40,482 bases of DNA from Ignavibacteria bacterium (GTDB taxonomy: Bacteria > Bacteroidota > Ignavibacteria > Kapaibacteriales > UBA2268), in NCBI GenBank assembly GCA_016844745.1, contig JAERMQ010000050.1, forward strand, positions 1-40,482. The letters are read 5' to 3'. The translations under genes were made by a program, and so were the position numbers. The notes under the pieces are model-generated. The model made no database searches, was not told the DNA's origin, and saw only the letters and a program-made list of their open reading frames with translations. Positions 32,532 through 40,413 of the stretch are shown here, piece by piece (the first letter of the stretch is position 1; each line of letters begins with the position of its first letter).

Positions 32532-32633
32532 AATTTTACCACCCCCTACCCCCTCCTAAAATAGGAGGGGAAAATAAAATGAATTTTTTAAAATCCCCTC
32601 CTATTTTAGGAGGGGGTAGGGGGTGGTAAAATT
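32532..32633. repeat. Perfect 39-base inverted repeat between maf and kdsB
   Basis: The arms 32532-32570 and 32595-32633 are exact reverse complements, with the core ACCACCCCCTACCCCCTCCT and a self-pairing CTCCTAAAATAGGAG end; the loop is 24 AT-rich bases. The pattern (paired C-runs plus an inner hairpin) is like, though not the same as, the CCCCCTAACCCCC repeat at 33489. Converging genes lie on both sides, so it may end transcription from both. Confidence 0.97.
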
Positions 32634-32681
32634 AACTTATGAATCCCCTAAAGCTCTTTTTCAATATTTTGATGAAAAAAG

Positions 32682-33479
32682 TCAGATAAAATATTTATCA
32701 TCTTGCTCTCTTTTAGAAATAATCTCCCTAACCCTTATTAAATCTTCTTCGGTATCTACTCCAATTAAATTTGCGTCAGTTTCCGAACAATAATATTTCG
32801 CACCAGCTTCCAAAAGCCTCAACTGTTCTAACTTTTCGAGTTTTTCCAAATTTGATTGTGGTAATTCTGTAAAGCGGGCAAGTATTGCTTTTGAATAAGC
32901 ATAAATCCCAATATGCTTCCTGTGATTACCTGTTGCAGCCCAGCTTTCTAAAGATACATCTCTCAAATGTGGCACTGGACTTCTTGAAAAATAAATAGCA
33001 TGATTTATATCCGAAAGAACAACCTTAACTACAGATGGATTTGTAAGCTCTTCTGTATAATCGATTCTTTGAACGAGCGTACCGACATCGGCTCCACTGG
33101 CTGCAAATTCCGAAAGAAGTTTATCCAATATTTCACCGGTAATGAAGGGTTCGTCACCTTGAATATTTACAATGATGTCTGCTTCCTCCTCGATGCTTTT
33201 AACTGCATAAGCAATCCTGTCAGTACCGCTCGGAAGTTCGGATGGAGTCATAATAACATCAGCGCCAAAATTTTCGGCAGAAACTGCAATTCGCAAATCA
33301 TCTGTGGCTATGTAAATTTTCCTAATAAGAAGCGAAGTGCTTGCTCCTTCCCAAACACGCCGTATAAGGGGCTTTCCGCATATATCAACCAATGGCTTGC
33401 CCGGCAGTCTTTCCGATGAAAAGCGGGCAGGAATGATTCCGATAGCATTTATGTTTGATTTTATGTCCATAATCATCAT
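32682..33479 (-). CDS. kdsB: 3-deoxy-manno-octulosonate cytidylyltransferase
   Basis: KdsB activates Kdo with CTP to CMP-Kdo for lipopolysaccharide inner core synthesis. Visible are GIIPARFSSERLPGKPL at the nucleotide loop, ELPSGTDRIAYA and IVNIQGDEPFI, all standard for this enzyme. Length (265) is normal. The start could be the first ATG (33479) or the fourth codon. A Gram-negative, LPS-bearing cell is implied. The VWA-OmpA gene is upstream on the same strand, separated by a large palindrome. Confidence 0.96.
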   Translation of the reverse strand: MMIMDIKSNINAIGIIPARFSSERLPGKPLVDICGKPLIRRVWEGASTSLLIRKIYIATDDLRIAVSAENFGADVIMTPSELPSGTDRIAYAVKSIEEEADIIVNIQGDEPFITGEILDKLLSEFAASGADVGTLVQRIDYTEELTNPSVVKVVLSDINHAIYFSRSPVPHLRDVSLESWAATGNHRKHIGIYAYSKAILARFTELPQSNLEKLEKLEQLRLLEAGAKYYCSETDANLIGVDTEEDLIRVREIISKREQDDKYFI

Positions 33480-33488
33480 TCTAAGTTT

Positions 33489-33568
33489 AAGAGAAACCCC
33501 CTAACCCCCTTTGAAAAAGGGGGAATTTTATTTCCCCCTTTTTCAAAGGGGGTTAGGGGGTTTCTCTT
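33489..33568. repeat. Complete CCCCCTAACCCCC palindromic repeat
   Basis: Two perfect 37-base arms (33489-33525 and 33532-33568) enclose TTTTAT. Each arm also folds on itself (CCCCC-TTTGAAAAA-GGGGG). The same arms make up both ends of the window, there without a loop. It lies between the VWA-OmpA stop and the kdsB start. Confidence 0.97.
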
Positions 33569-33593
33569 CTTTGTCATTTATGGAATACTTATC

Positions 33594-35009
33594 TTACTGC
33601 TGCAAAACAATAAATTCCGTTCTTCTGTTTTTTGCACGCCCTTCTTCTGTTTGATTATCGGCAACGGGCATTGTATCGCCAAATCCGACTGCTTTAATTC
33701 GAGACGCATCGATGCCTTTTTCTATTAGTGCGTTTCGTACGGCATCGGCTCTGTCCTGGGATAGTGTCAAATTTTTATCCTTGCTGCCTTTTGAATCCGT
33801 ATGACCTCGAAGTTCAATCTTCATTTTCGGATTTTTCTTCATCAGAGCGTAAACATTCTGAATGGCTTTGTTCGATTCGGATTTTAAATTATCGCTGTTC
33901 GTATTGAAATATACATTTAGAATCGTTGCCAAGCCTTCGTAGGGAACGTTATCGTAAGAACCCGTTGCAATAATTTCCTTGCCGCTTTTATCACATAGCT
34001 TGATTGTTACCGTGTGATGACCATAATCCTGAGGTTCGTATTCTAACTCGTAATAGTGCTCCAGCCGGGTATAAATATCACTATAGACAAGATTAAATTC
34101 TTTGGCTTTATAAATGTGGTTATATGTGCCGTTTGTAGCTTTGGCAATGCTTTCTAAAAAACCTTCGCTGATTGATATTCCATAATCAATTGCGCAAATA
34201 ATTACATTATTAGCATGAGCCAAATTGATTATATCATTTTTCTTAAGACCCGATTTATTGTCCTGCCCGTCCGTAAACACCATCACGACACGCTCCAATC
34301 CGGCTTCTGCTTTCGATACTTCGCGGATACCGGCTGCGATAGCATCTATTGTTGCGGTTTGTCTTCCGAATTTACCCAGCCCGTTTAGTTCGAATTTCGA
34401 ATTTAGGGTTTCGATATTGTTGGTTAGAGGACATTCCACACCGATACTGTCGTCGTATTTGATTAGAGCTATTTTGTCATTATCCTTTTTGGAATCATTC
34501 AGGAAATGTTCCACAGCTTTTTGAACTTCATGGGCTCTGCTATTACCCATCGAACCGCTATGGTCCATCACCATGGCAATAGCCTGCGGTTTGCGGTCGG
34601 ATTTCGATGCTTCCCGTATCTTGAATTCGGTGATTTCGCGTTCTTCGCCATTGGATGAGTCGGTAACTTTGCACCAGATTTTTTTCCATTTCCCATCTGC
34701 TCCCCCGGTTAAAAAAGCTGTATCTCCTTCGATTAAATGCAGATATAGTTTTACGCGGTTTTCTTTGTACGGGTCTGTGCGGGATACTGTTAATTTCACA
34801 CTATCAGAAAGTTCGGAAGGGATTTCTTTTATTTTAGTTATAAATACTGGTTTATAGCCTGGCGGAGGCTCGGGGTCCATGCCGATTATCTGCTTGAATA
34901 TATTTCCATAAGAGCCGCATCCCTGGATAAGAATAATTGCAAAAGCAGTAATAGTTATTATTCTCTTTTTGAGGATTTTTGACGAGCAAAATGAATTACA
35001 AAGTTTCAT
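33594..35009 (-). CDS. VWA-OmpA lipoprotein
   Basis: A 471-residue lipoprotein (lipobox LIQGC, Cys31). Residues 140-330 form a VWA domain with intact metal site: MDHSGSM (Asp149, Ser151, Ser153), the Thr loop RQTATIDA, and FTDGQD (Asp247). The C-terminal 105 residues are OmpA-like (VYFNTNSDNLK, ELRGHTDSKGSKDKN, RAKNRRTEFIVL), which binds peptidoglycan. The protein likely sits at the outer membrane inner face, linking a metal-dependent binding domain to the cell wall. It is transcribed toward kdsB. Binding partner unknown; together with the truncated VWA gene at 2.4 kb it is the second VWA protein of the window. Confidence 0.88.
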   Translation of the reverse strand: MKLCNSFCSSKILKKRIITITAFAIILIQGCGSYGNIFKQIIGMDPEPPPGYKPVFITKIKEIPSELSDSVKLTVSRTDPYKENRVKLYLHLIEGDTAFLTGGADGKWKKIWCKVTDSSNGEEREITEFKIREASKSDRKPQAIAMVMDHSGSMGNSRAHEVQKAVEHFLNDSKKDNDKIALIKYDDSIGVECPLTNNIETLNSKFELNGLGKFGRQTATIDAIAAGIREVSKAEAGLERVVMVFTDGQDNKSGLKKNDIINLAHANNVIICAIDYGISISEGFLESIAKATNGTYNHIYKAKEFNLVYSDIYTRLEHYYELEYEPQDYGHHTVTIKLCDKSGKEIIATGSYDNVPYEGLATILNVYFNTNSDNLKSESNKAIQNVYALMKKNPKMKIELRGHTDSKGSKDKNLTLSQDRADAVRNALIEKGIDASRIKAVGFGDTMPVADNQTEEGRAKNRRTEFIVLQQ

Positions 35010-35092
35010 AAATTAACTAATCAATTATTAAAATAAAGTAACTAAATCGTAATAACTAATCTACATAAAACTTATGAAATTACCTAATTTTT

Positions 35093-35134
35093 AATTGTCA
35101 ATTGTTAATGGTCAATTGTTAATGGTCAATGATA
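35093..35134. repeat. Heptanucleotide array of alternating AATTGTT and AATGGTC
   Basis: Six heptads in the order AATTGTC, AATTGTT, AATGGTC, AATTGTT, AATGGTC, AATGATA. Same family as the array at 21310, including the sequence AATTGTTAATGGTCAATGAT shared by both. Confidence 0.9.
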
Positions 35135-35203
35135 ATTCGATTTCAAAAGTTGTGAGTCATCAGATGACTTTTCACTAACTTTCACCAATTAATTTCAATA
35201 GTA

Positions 35204-35270
35204 GATTCCTGAATGCGCAGGAATGACAGCGGTTTCAATCAAGGGATTCCTGCATGCGCAGGAATGACAT
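35204..35270. repeat. Two direct copies of GATTCCTG-ATGC-GCAGGAATGACA
   Basis: GATTCCTGAATGCGCAGGAA(TGACA) at 35204 and GATTCCTGCATGCGCAGGAA(TGACA) at 35245, differing at one position; each is a palindrome. The interval 35010-35275 holds these and the heptad array, but no gene. Confidence 0.9.
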
Positions 35271-35275
35271 TTCCC

Positions 35276-36022
35276 TTATAGCTTTTTATAAATCTCCGAA
35301 TGATTCATTCCCCATAGCGCCAACCTATGCAAAATTGATACCTTTAATACACCGAACCCGTATTTCACACTGCGGCGGAAGTTAATTGATGAAGCTTCTT
35401 CGAAGTACTTCGTTGGGCAGGTGACCTCGGCTATTTCGAAACCCGCCATAAATATTTGCGAAAGCATTTGATTGTCGAAAACAAAATCATCGGAGTTGGC
35501 TTCGAAATTAATTTTCTTAAGCACTTCGGCAGAAAATGCCCGGTAACCTGTATGGTACTCCGATAGCTTTTGATTAAGCATTAGATTCTGGAAAAAAGTC
35601 AGGAATCGATTCGCTAAATATTTGTACTTCGGCATCCCGCCAAGCAATGCGCCTTTTCCTAAAATTCGAGAAGCAAGTACCACTGGATAAACATCATTTG
35701 CTATCAAATATGCCATTGAGTGGATGAGTTGAGGAGTATATTGATAGTCGGGATGCAGCATTATCACAATATCTGCATTTAATTCGAGCGCCTTCCGGTA
35801 GCAGGTTTTCTGGTTGCCGCCGTAGCCTTTGTTTTCCTCATGCCTGATTACATGATGAATATCCAGGTTACTTGCCAATATAAAAGTATTATCATGGCTG
35901 TGGTCATCGACTAAAACAATTTCATCGACAATATCAGAAGGAATTTCGGCATAGGTTTGCTCCAATGTTTTTTCTGCATTAAATGCCGGCAGGACAACTA
36001 CAATTTTCTTATTATTTATCAT
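35276..36022 (-). CDS. GT2-family glycosyltransferase
   Basis: A 248-residue single-domain enzyme: KIVVVLPAFNAEKTLEQTY, EIVLVDDHSHDNTF with the nucleotide-binding Asp residues, and VIMLHPDYQYTP in the place of the usual metal-binding DAD/DGD. It resembles dolichol-phosphate mannose synthase-like members of GT2 and has no membrane domain beyond a possible amphipathic end. The substrate is unknown. Its start is 12 bases past the coaX stop on the same strand, so co-transcription is likely. Confidence 0.85.
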   Translation of the reverse strand: MINNKKIVVVLPAFNAEKTLEQTYAEIPSDIVDEIVLVDDHSHDNTFILASNLDIHHVIRHEENKGYGGNQKTCYRKALELNADIVIMLHPDYQYTPQLIHSMAYLIANDVYPVVLASRILGKGALLGGMPKYKYLANRFLTFFQNLMLNQKLSEYHTGYRAFSAEVLKKINFEANSDDFVFDNQMLSQIFMAGFEIAEVTCPTKYFEEASSINFRRSVKYGFGVLKVSILHRLALWGMNHSEIYKKL

Positions 36023-36034
36023 ATTAAAATTGAA

Positions 36035-36832
36035 TTAAATCATATATCCATTTGAATATATATCGATTAATTTATTTATCCCTTGCAGTACAAGTGTTTT
36101 GTTAATAATAACCTCGCAGTCGTTATAGTTCAATTCCTTTACAATTAACTCAGAATACCCTCCGGTAAGAAAAATGGAGAGCTGCTCATCACGGGCAAAA
36201 GAAATTCTGTATTTTGATATTAATTCTTTAATTCCACCGATAGCAGAGCTGAGAACACCGAGCCTAACAGCATCGGCTGTATTTATTGCAGGGATATTTG
36301 CTGGCATATAAACCGCTGTTTCGAACAATTTTTCAGCCTTATTGGCAAGAGATGATATTTGTGTATGGATGCCGGGGAATATAGCGCCGCCGAGGCATTT
36401 GCCGTCTTTATCGCATGCGTTAACGGTAATTGCAGTACCGCAATCTACAGTAATAATATTACCGGTTCTTTCATTTCTTGCTCCAATCAATCCAAGTAAC
36501 CGGTCGCAGCCTATTCCTTCGATACCGTCGAAATTAAGAATCTCCTGATGCCTGAGCATATCTTCGATGTTAATAATAGAAAGGGAGTTAATGAACTCAT
36601 TATATATGCATCTATCACTGAAGGTTTGGAAAAAGGTAGTCGTTCTTTCATCAGTAACAGTTGAGTACCCCAGAATAAAATGAGTTGAAATATTATCGAA
36701 TATAAAAGAAACAGCTTCGTAATCCCAATCATTAGTATATTCAAAAGCAGCTAATTGACCGCCTGTTAATATTTTTAATCTGCTGTTACCAAAATCCAGG
36801 GCAACTATATCGTATTTTTTAGTATCGTACAA
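36035..36832 (-). CDS. coaX: Type III pantothenate kinase
   Basis: CoaX phosphorylates pantothenate, the first step of coenzyme A synthesis. The ATPase-fold landmarks of the type III form are present: DIVALDFGNSRLK (Asp13), GIEGIGCDRLLGLIGA, IITVDCGTAITVNA and GGAIFPGI. Length (265) is usual. The gene diverges from lpxH across a short AT-rich gap and precedes the GT2 gene by 12 bases. Confidence 0.94.
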   Translation of the reverse strand: MYDTKKYDIVALDFGNSRLKILTGGQLAAFEYTNDWDYEAVSFIFDNISTHFILGYSTVTDERTTTFFQTFSDRCIYNEFINSLSIINIEDMLRHQEILNFDGIEGIGCDRLLGLIGARNERTGNIITVDCGTAITVNACDKDGKCLGGAIFPGIHTQISSLANKAEKLFETAVYMPANIPAINTADAVRLGVLSSAIGGIKELISKYRISFARDEQLSIFLTGGYSELIVKELNYNDCEVIINKTLVLQGINKLIDIYSNGYMI

Positions 36833-36970
36833 TTTTAATCTTAATAATTTACAACATCAATAAAATATAATTAGAAAAACTTTTCATAGATTTGCAAAAT
36901 TATGAATTTTAAACGAAATTATTACTTTGGATTTTTGTTCTGTATTTATTGTAAGGTTTAATTGGGGAAT

Positions 36971-37696
36971 ATGATTTATTTTATATCGGATGTCCATCTT
37001 GGTTTTGATAAGGGTGAAAGCGATAAAGCAAGGGAGAACTTATTAATTGAATTTCTTGATAAAATCGAAAGTTCATGCGAGAAACTTTTCATTGTAGGCG
37101 ATTTATTTGATTACTGGTTCGAGTATTCATCCGTGATTCCCCGTAATTATATAAGAACGCTTAGCAAACTGCTTGCACTAAGCCAGTCTGGTATTCCGAT
37201 TGAATATCTTATTGGCAATCATGATTTCGGACATGTCGATTTTTTTGAGAAAGAGCTTGGAATTCCCGTTTTCGGCGATGATATTGAAAGAGAAATAAAG
37301 GGCAAGAAATTCTACATATCGCATGGTGACGGCAAAAGCAATAATGATATTGGATATAGAATTTTAAAGAAAATACTACGCAATAAATATTGTCAGCGAT
37401 TATATAGACTACTACATCCCGATTGGGGAATTGCCCTGGCATCCAATTCATCCCGCAAGAGCCGTCATTATACCGGAAAAAAAGATTTCGGTTTATCGGA
37501 AGGGATGTCGGAATTTGCCAAATCAAAAATCGATGCCGGTTTCGATTTCGTTATAATGGGGCATAGACACAGAGCAGAAGTTATAGATTTTAGTAATGGA
37601 AAATATATTAATTTAGGCGATTGGCTGGGACCGGCTACCTATGCCGTATTCGACGGAAACGATGTTCATCTGAAGAAGGTAGATGGTTGCTGCTGA
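36971..37696 (+). CDS. lpxH: LpxH-type UDP-2,3-diacylglucosamine diphosphatase
   Basis: A calcineurin-like phosphoesterase with all metal motifs: SDVHLG, GDLFDYWFE, GNHD, SHGDG and GHRHRAE. DYWFE and the spacing are as in LpxH/LpxH2, which cleave UDP-2,3-diacylglucosamine to lipid X in lipid A synthesis at the membrane. The ATG at 36971 (MIYFISD) with GGGGA just upstream is a better start than the TTG at 36962. The gene ends 7 bases before the converging membrane-protein gene, the only tail-to-tail junction here without a repeat. Confidence 0.88.
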   Translation: MIYFISDVHLGFDKGESDKARENLLIEFLDKIESSCEKLFIVGDLFDYWFEYSSVIPRNYIRTLSKLLALSQSGIPIEYLIGNHDFGHVDFFEKELGIPVFGDDIEREIKGKKFYISHGDGKSNNDIGYRILKKILRNKYCQRLYRLLHPDWGIALASNSSRKSRHYTGKKDFGLSEGMSEFAKSKIDAGFDFVIMGHRHRAEVIDFSNGKYINLGDWLGPATYAVFDGNDVHLKKVDGCC

Positions 37697-37703
37697 GTAT
37701 TCT

Positions 37704-38102
37704 TTATTTTTTCCCTCCAGTTAACCTTTTGCCAAAGCGGCTATCGATAAAAAGTATTGCATAAAGCACAAACAATGAGAATGAAGCTATCAATAAAATC
37801 TTGTTATTGAATACAGGAATGAATTTCACTAAAAAATTTTGAATTGAAATGATTTCAATAGAATATTTACCAGGCGAAGATTGAGTAAGGAAGCTGGGAG
37901 CCGAAATAGAAAAGACAATTATCCCGATTATATAAATTATATAAAGCAAATAAACTTTACGGAATTTATTTGAAGATGCTGACTTTAATAATGGAAGTGC
38001 ATTAATTTCTAGTAAAATTTTATTACAAAGTTCCACCGGAACAGGCTCCCTGTCAATATTCTTCATAATTTCCGACATAAAGACATCTTCTTTGTTAATC
38101 AT
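37704..38102 (-). CDS. Two-helix membrane protein coupled to the sigma factor (possible anti-sigma factor)
   Basis: A 132-residue protein with a soluble N-terminus (EIMKNIDREPVPVELCNKIL) and two transmembrane helices (about residues 49-69 and 97-118), then a basic end. The ATG overlaps the sigma gene stop (ATGA at 38099-38102), so both are made together. Small membrane proteins in this position are often anti-sigma factors, but no zinc-binding HxxxCxxC motif is present, so this rests on position and shape. No specific family recognised. Confidence 0.7.
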   Translation of the reverse strand: MINKEDVFMSEIMKNIDREPVPVELCNKILLEINALPLLKSASSNKFRKVYLLYIIYIIGIIVFSISAPSFLTQSSPGKYSIEIISIQNFLVKFIPVFNNKILLIASFSLFVLYAILFIDSRFGKRLTGGKK

Positions 38103-38680
38103 AGCAATACCCTCGCCTCCTCATGTAATAATTTTTCAAGTTCAATTAATAGTTTTTTTCTTGCCCTGAATAATTTAATTTTAACATTAGCACGGCTTAT
38201 TTTCATGATTTCGGAAATTTTCTCCACCGATTGTTCCTCATTATAGAAAAGTGTCATAATTGCTCTGTCTTCAGATTCCAACTGCCCGAATGCCAACCCG
38301 ATAAAATTTTTCCTGTCTTCCGATTCCATTTTGAGCAAGCCATCATTGGGAGCCACATTGTATGTTAAATCAATTTCATTTTGTTCATTGCTTAAACTTT
38401 CGAAATGTATTCTTTTCTTGCGTAAATATGATATTGATAGATTGTAAATTATTCGATAGAGCCATGTACCGAAACTCGAACGGTAATTGAATGTAATCAG
38501 TCCACGATATGCACTTAAAAATCCATCCTGTACAATTTCTTCAGCAGTTTCGCGATTTCTTAACATCTTATAGGCAAGATTGAAGGCTGCTTGCTCGTAT
38601 TTTTTTACTATAAACCCATAGGCATTCCGGTCTCCTGCCAAAACTAATTTCAAATAATATTTATCGTTTTTTTCAGTCAT
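38099..38680 (-). CDS. ECF-type RNA polymerase sigma factor
   Basis: Sigma region 2 is clear (NAYGFIVKKYEQAAFNLAYK; ETAEEIVQDGFLSAYRG; FGTWLYRIIYNLSISYLRKK) as is region 4 (LFYNEEQSVEKISEIMKIS, then RANVKIKLFRARKKL). The order is that of extracytoplasmic-function sigma factors. The frame is open to 38752 through a TTG, but the first ATG (MTEKNDKYYLKLV) at 38680 gives the usual N-terminus; I choose it. Its stop overlaps the ATG of a small membrane protein, probably a regulator, and it diverges from the DUF6249 gene. The triad is a recurrent cluster in Bacteroidota-type genomes as I recall it. Confidence 0.9.
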   Translation of the reverse strand: MTEKNDKYYLKLVLAGDRNAYGFIVKKYEQAAFNLAYKMLRNRETAEEIVQDGFLSAYRGLITFNYRSSFGTWLYRIIYNLSISYLRKKRIHFESLSNEQNEIDLTYNVAPNDGLLKMESEDRKNFIGLAFGQLESEDRAIMTLFYNEEQSVEKISEIMKISRANVKIKLFRARKKLLIELEKLLHEEARVLL

Positions 38681-38804
38681 ATTCCGATTTGACGATGAAT
38701 TTGTTTTGTTGGTTACAATTCGAAAATTTATTTTGTAACCGTGTCTAATCAACCAACGTCAAATTAACAAATATGTTTTTTGAAAATAAAAAATAAGGAG
38801 AATT

Positions 38805-39167
38805 ATGGAAGATGTTATTATTTCTGTCGTAAGTGTTCTGACAATCTTTGGGTCAATATTCGGCATTATGTATATTTTTCTGACAACGCGAAATAAAGAA
38901 AGAATGGCGCTTATTGAAAAGGGAGCTGACCCGATGATATTCAGACACGAGCATAAATTCAGCGCCAAATATTTCTTACTTAAAATTGCCTGCATTTCGA
39001 TTGGGATTGGTATAGGAATTATAAAAGGCAGTTTTCTGGTTTGGTTTTTCAAAATGGAGCAGCCCATAGCTTACACTTCGATGATTTTTACATTTGCAGG
39101 AATTGGACTTTTAGTTTCATTTATAATTCAGAATCGTATGGAGAAAAAGAAAAATCTTGAAAATTAA
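38805..39167 (+). CDS. DUF6249 membrane protein
   Basis: A 120-residue protein with three transmembrane helices (about residues 5-28, 54-77, 86-108), a cytoplasmic loop NKERMALIEKGADPMIF that is typical of DUF6249, and a basic end. A strong AAGGAGAA ribosome site precedes the ATG. It diverges from the ECF sigma gene, which may control it. The function is unknown. Confidence 0.8.
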   Translation: MEDVIISVVSVLTIFGSIFGIMYIFLTTRNKERMALIEKGADPMIFRHEHKFSAKYFLLKIACISIGIGIGIIKGSFLVWFFKMEQPIAYTSMIFTFAGIGLLVSFIIQNRMEKKKNLEN

Positions 39168-39215
39168 ATTTTTAGAAAAAGCGGCTGTCAAATGAATCAA
39201 AATAAATGGAAGGAT

Positions 39216-39286
39216 GTCATTGGCAGCGAAGTTAAGAATCCAGTCCCAATGTCCATACTGGATTCTTCGCTTCGCTTACGAATGAC
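39216..39286. repeat. GAAGCGAAG palindromic repeat, copy 4 (reverse orientation)
   Basis: Read on the minus strand this copy has GAATCC...ACATTGGGACTGGATTC like copies 2 and 3. The arms contain mismatches (GTTAAG versus GCGAAG). It sits between the converging DUF6249 and HTH-like genes. Confidence 0.9.
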
Positions 39287-39368
39287 ATTCCTCTTGACTT
39301 TCAAATCCTTCTAATATAAAACGAAGCCATGCTACATCTGCCGGATGTAGTATGGCTAAACCGTTATA

Positions 39369-39545
39369 TCAATCAAGTCCCTTTTTTATTTTTGCTATTG
39401 TTGCCGTATTGTAGTAATTGCAGCCACCCTTCACGTTATCAGGCTGAATATTCAAGGTTGTGATTGCTTTTTTAATCTTAGCCGGAGGTACTGCAAGTTT
39501 CTCGGCTATTTTTCCGGCAGTTAAGAGTTCATCAGCTTGATTCAT
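39369..39545 (-). CDS. Small HTH-like protein, 58 residues
   Basis: A short reading frame with an AAGGA ribosome site and an ATG gives MNQADELLTAGKIAEKLAVP, then PAKIKKAITTLNIQPDNVKG and GCNYYNTATIAKIKKGLD. The phrase 'LTAGKIAEKLAVPPAKIKKAI' is a helix-turn-helix like those in MerR/excisionase-type small proteins, followed by a short loop with one Cys (GGCNYY). Such proteins, about 60-80 residues, occur singly in Bacteroidota and Spirochaetes near metabolic genes. The stop (TGA at 39369) lies past a GAAGCGAAG palindrome. It ends the transcription direction shared with DUF2461 (its start is 28 bases after the DUF2461 stop). Function unknown. Confidence 0.75.
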   Translation of the reverse strand: MNQADELLTAGKIAEKLAVPPAKIKKAITTLNIQPDNVKGGCNYYNTATIAKIKKGLD

Positions 39546-39573
39546 ATTTTTCCTTATTATTATTTTGAATAAT

Positions 39574-40266
39574 TTATTTTATCCCCGAAAGCAGGAAATC
39601 CATAAATGGTTTTGCTGCCCGGGCTTTTGTAATCATTAATTTGGTCAGTTCCGGTGAATACGAGTTCTTATGCTGTATTTCGCAGAAAACCGTAAATTCT
39701 TTCATCTTCAGGTATTTCCCTGCCGGATGGTCCGATGGAAAGCCGCGCGGCATTGTCTTCAGGCTTCCGGACTCGTAGATAGTGGGGAATTCCTTCTTTA
39801 ACGACTTTAAGTTGATTATTTTATCGAATTCCTGCCAGTTTTCGGCAATATGCTCCCTCAGGCTTTTCAAAATTGGGGGCAGTGGGCTGTGAATACCGGC
39901 TGCTATAAATGATTCTGCCGGTTCGAAATGATAATACAATCCCAAAGATTCGACCGGTTTAACATTCGTCTGGCTTAATGTATATGGTAAGAACACGCCA
40001 GCGTGTGTCTTGTACGGAGATTTGTCAGGAGAGAACCTTATATCACGGTTAATTCGGAACATTGCTTTCTTGGGGTCTGCTATTATGGACAATCCTTCAT
40101 TAGCAAACAATACCCCCAGTTCGGACACCATTGCTTTGAGCGGCTCCTTTACTTCGTTTTCGTAAATGTGCTTATTTTCTGTGAACCATTCTTTATTATT
40201 ATTTTGCGCAAGGTCTTTGAAAAACTTCAGTGCGGCAGGCTTCAAGCCTTTGAATTCGTTTGGCAT
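39574..40266 (-). CDS. DUF2461 family protein
   Basis: A 230-residue cytoplasmic protein matching DUF2461 (TIGR02453): FFKDLAQNNNKEWFTENKH, FRINRDIRFSPDKSPYKTH, LGLYYHFEPAESFIAAGIH and MPRGFPSDHPAGKYLK are landmark segments. The family has no assigned activity. The ATG opens MPNEFKGLKPAALKFF. It is upstream of the 58-residue HTH-like gene on the same strand, so both may be on one transcript. Confidence 0.92.
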   Translation of the reverse strand: MPNEFKGLKPAALKFFKDLAQNNNKEWFTENKHIYENEVKEPLKAMVSELGVLFANEGLSIIADPKKAMFRINRDIRFSPDKSPYKTHAGVFLPYTLSQTNVKPVESLGLYYHFEPAESFIAAGIHSPLPPILKSLREHIAENWQEFDKIINLKSLKKEFPTIYESGSLKTMPRGFPSDHPAGKYLKMKEFTVFCEIQHKNSYSPELTKLMITKARAAKPFMDFLLSGIK

Positions 40267-40413
40267 AAAATTTCCTATTTTAATTTTACGATTTAAAAAA
40301 CTGCAAAATAAAAAATTTTTGGATTCTATTGAATAATTATTAATTTAGAACTCTTTTTTGTAAATTAAATAATTGAAAGATGCAGTTAATATTGGATTAG
40401 TCAAAATGAATAA

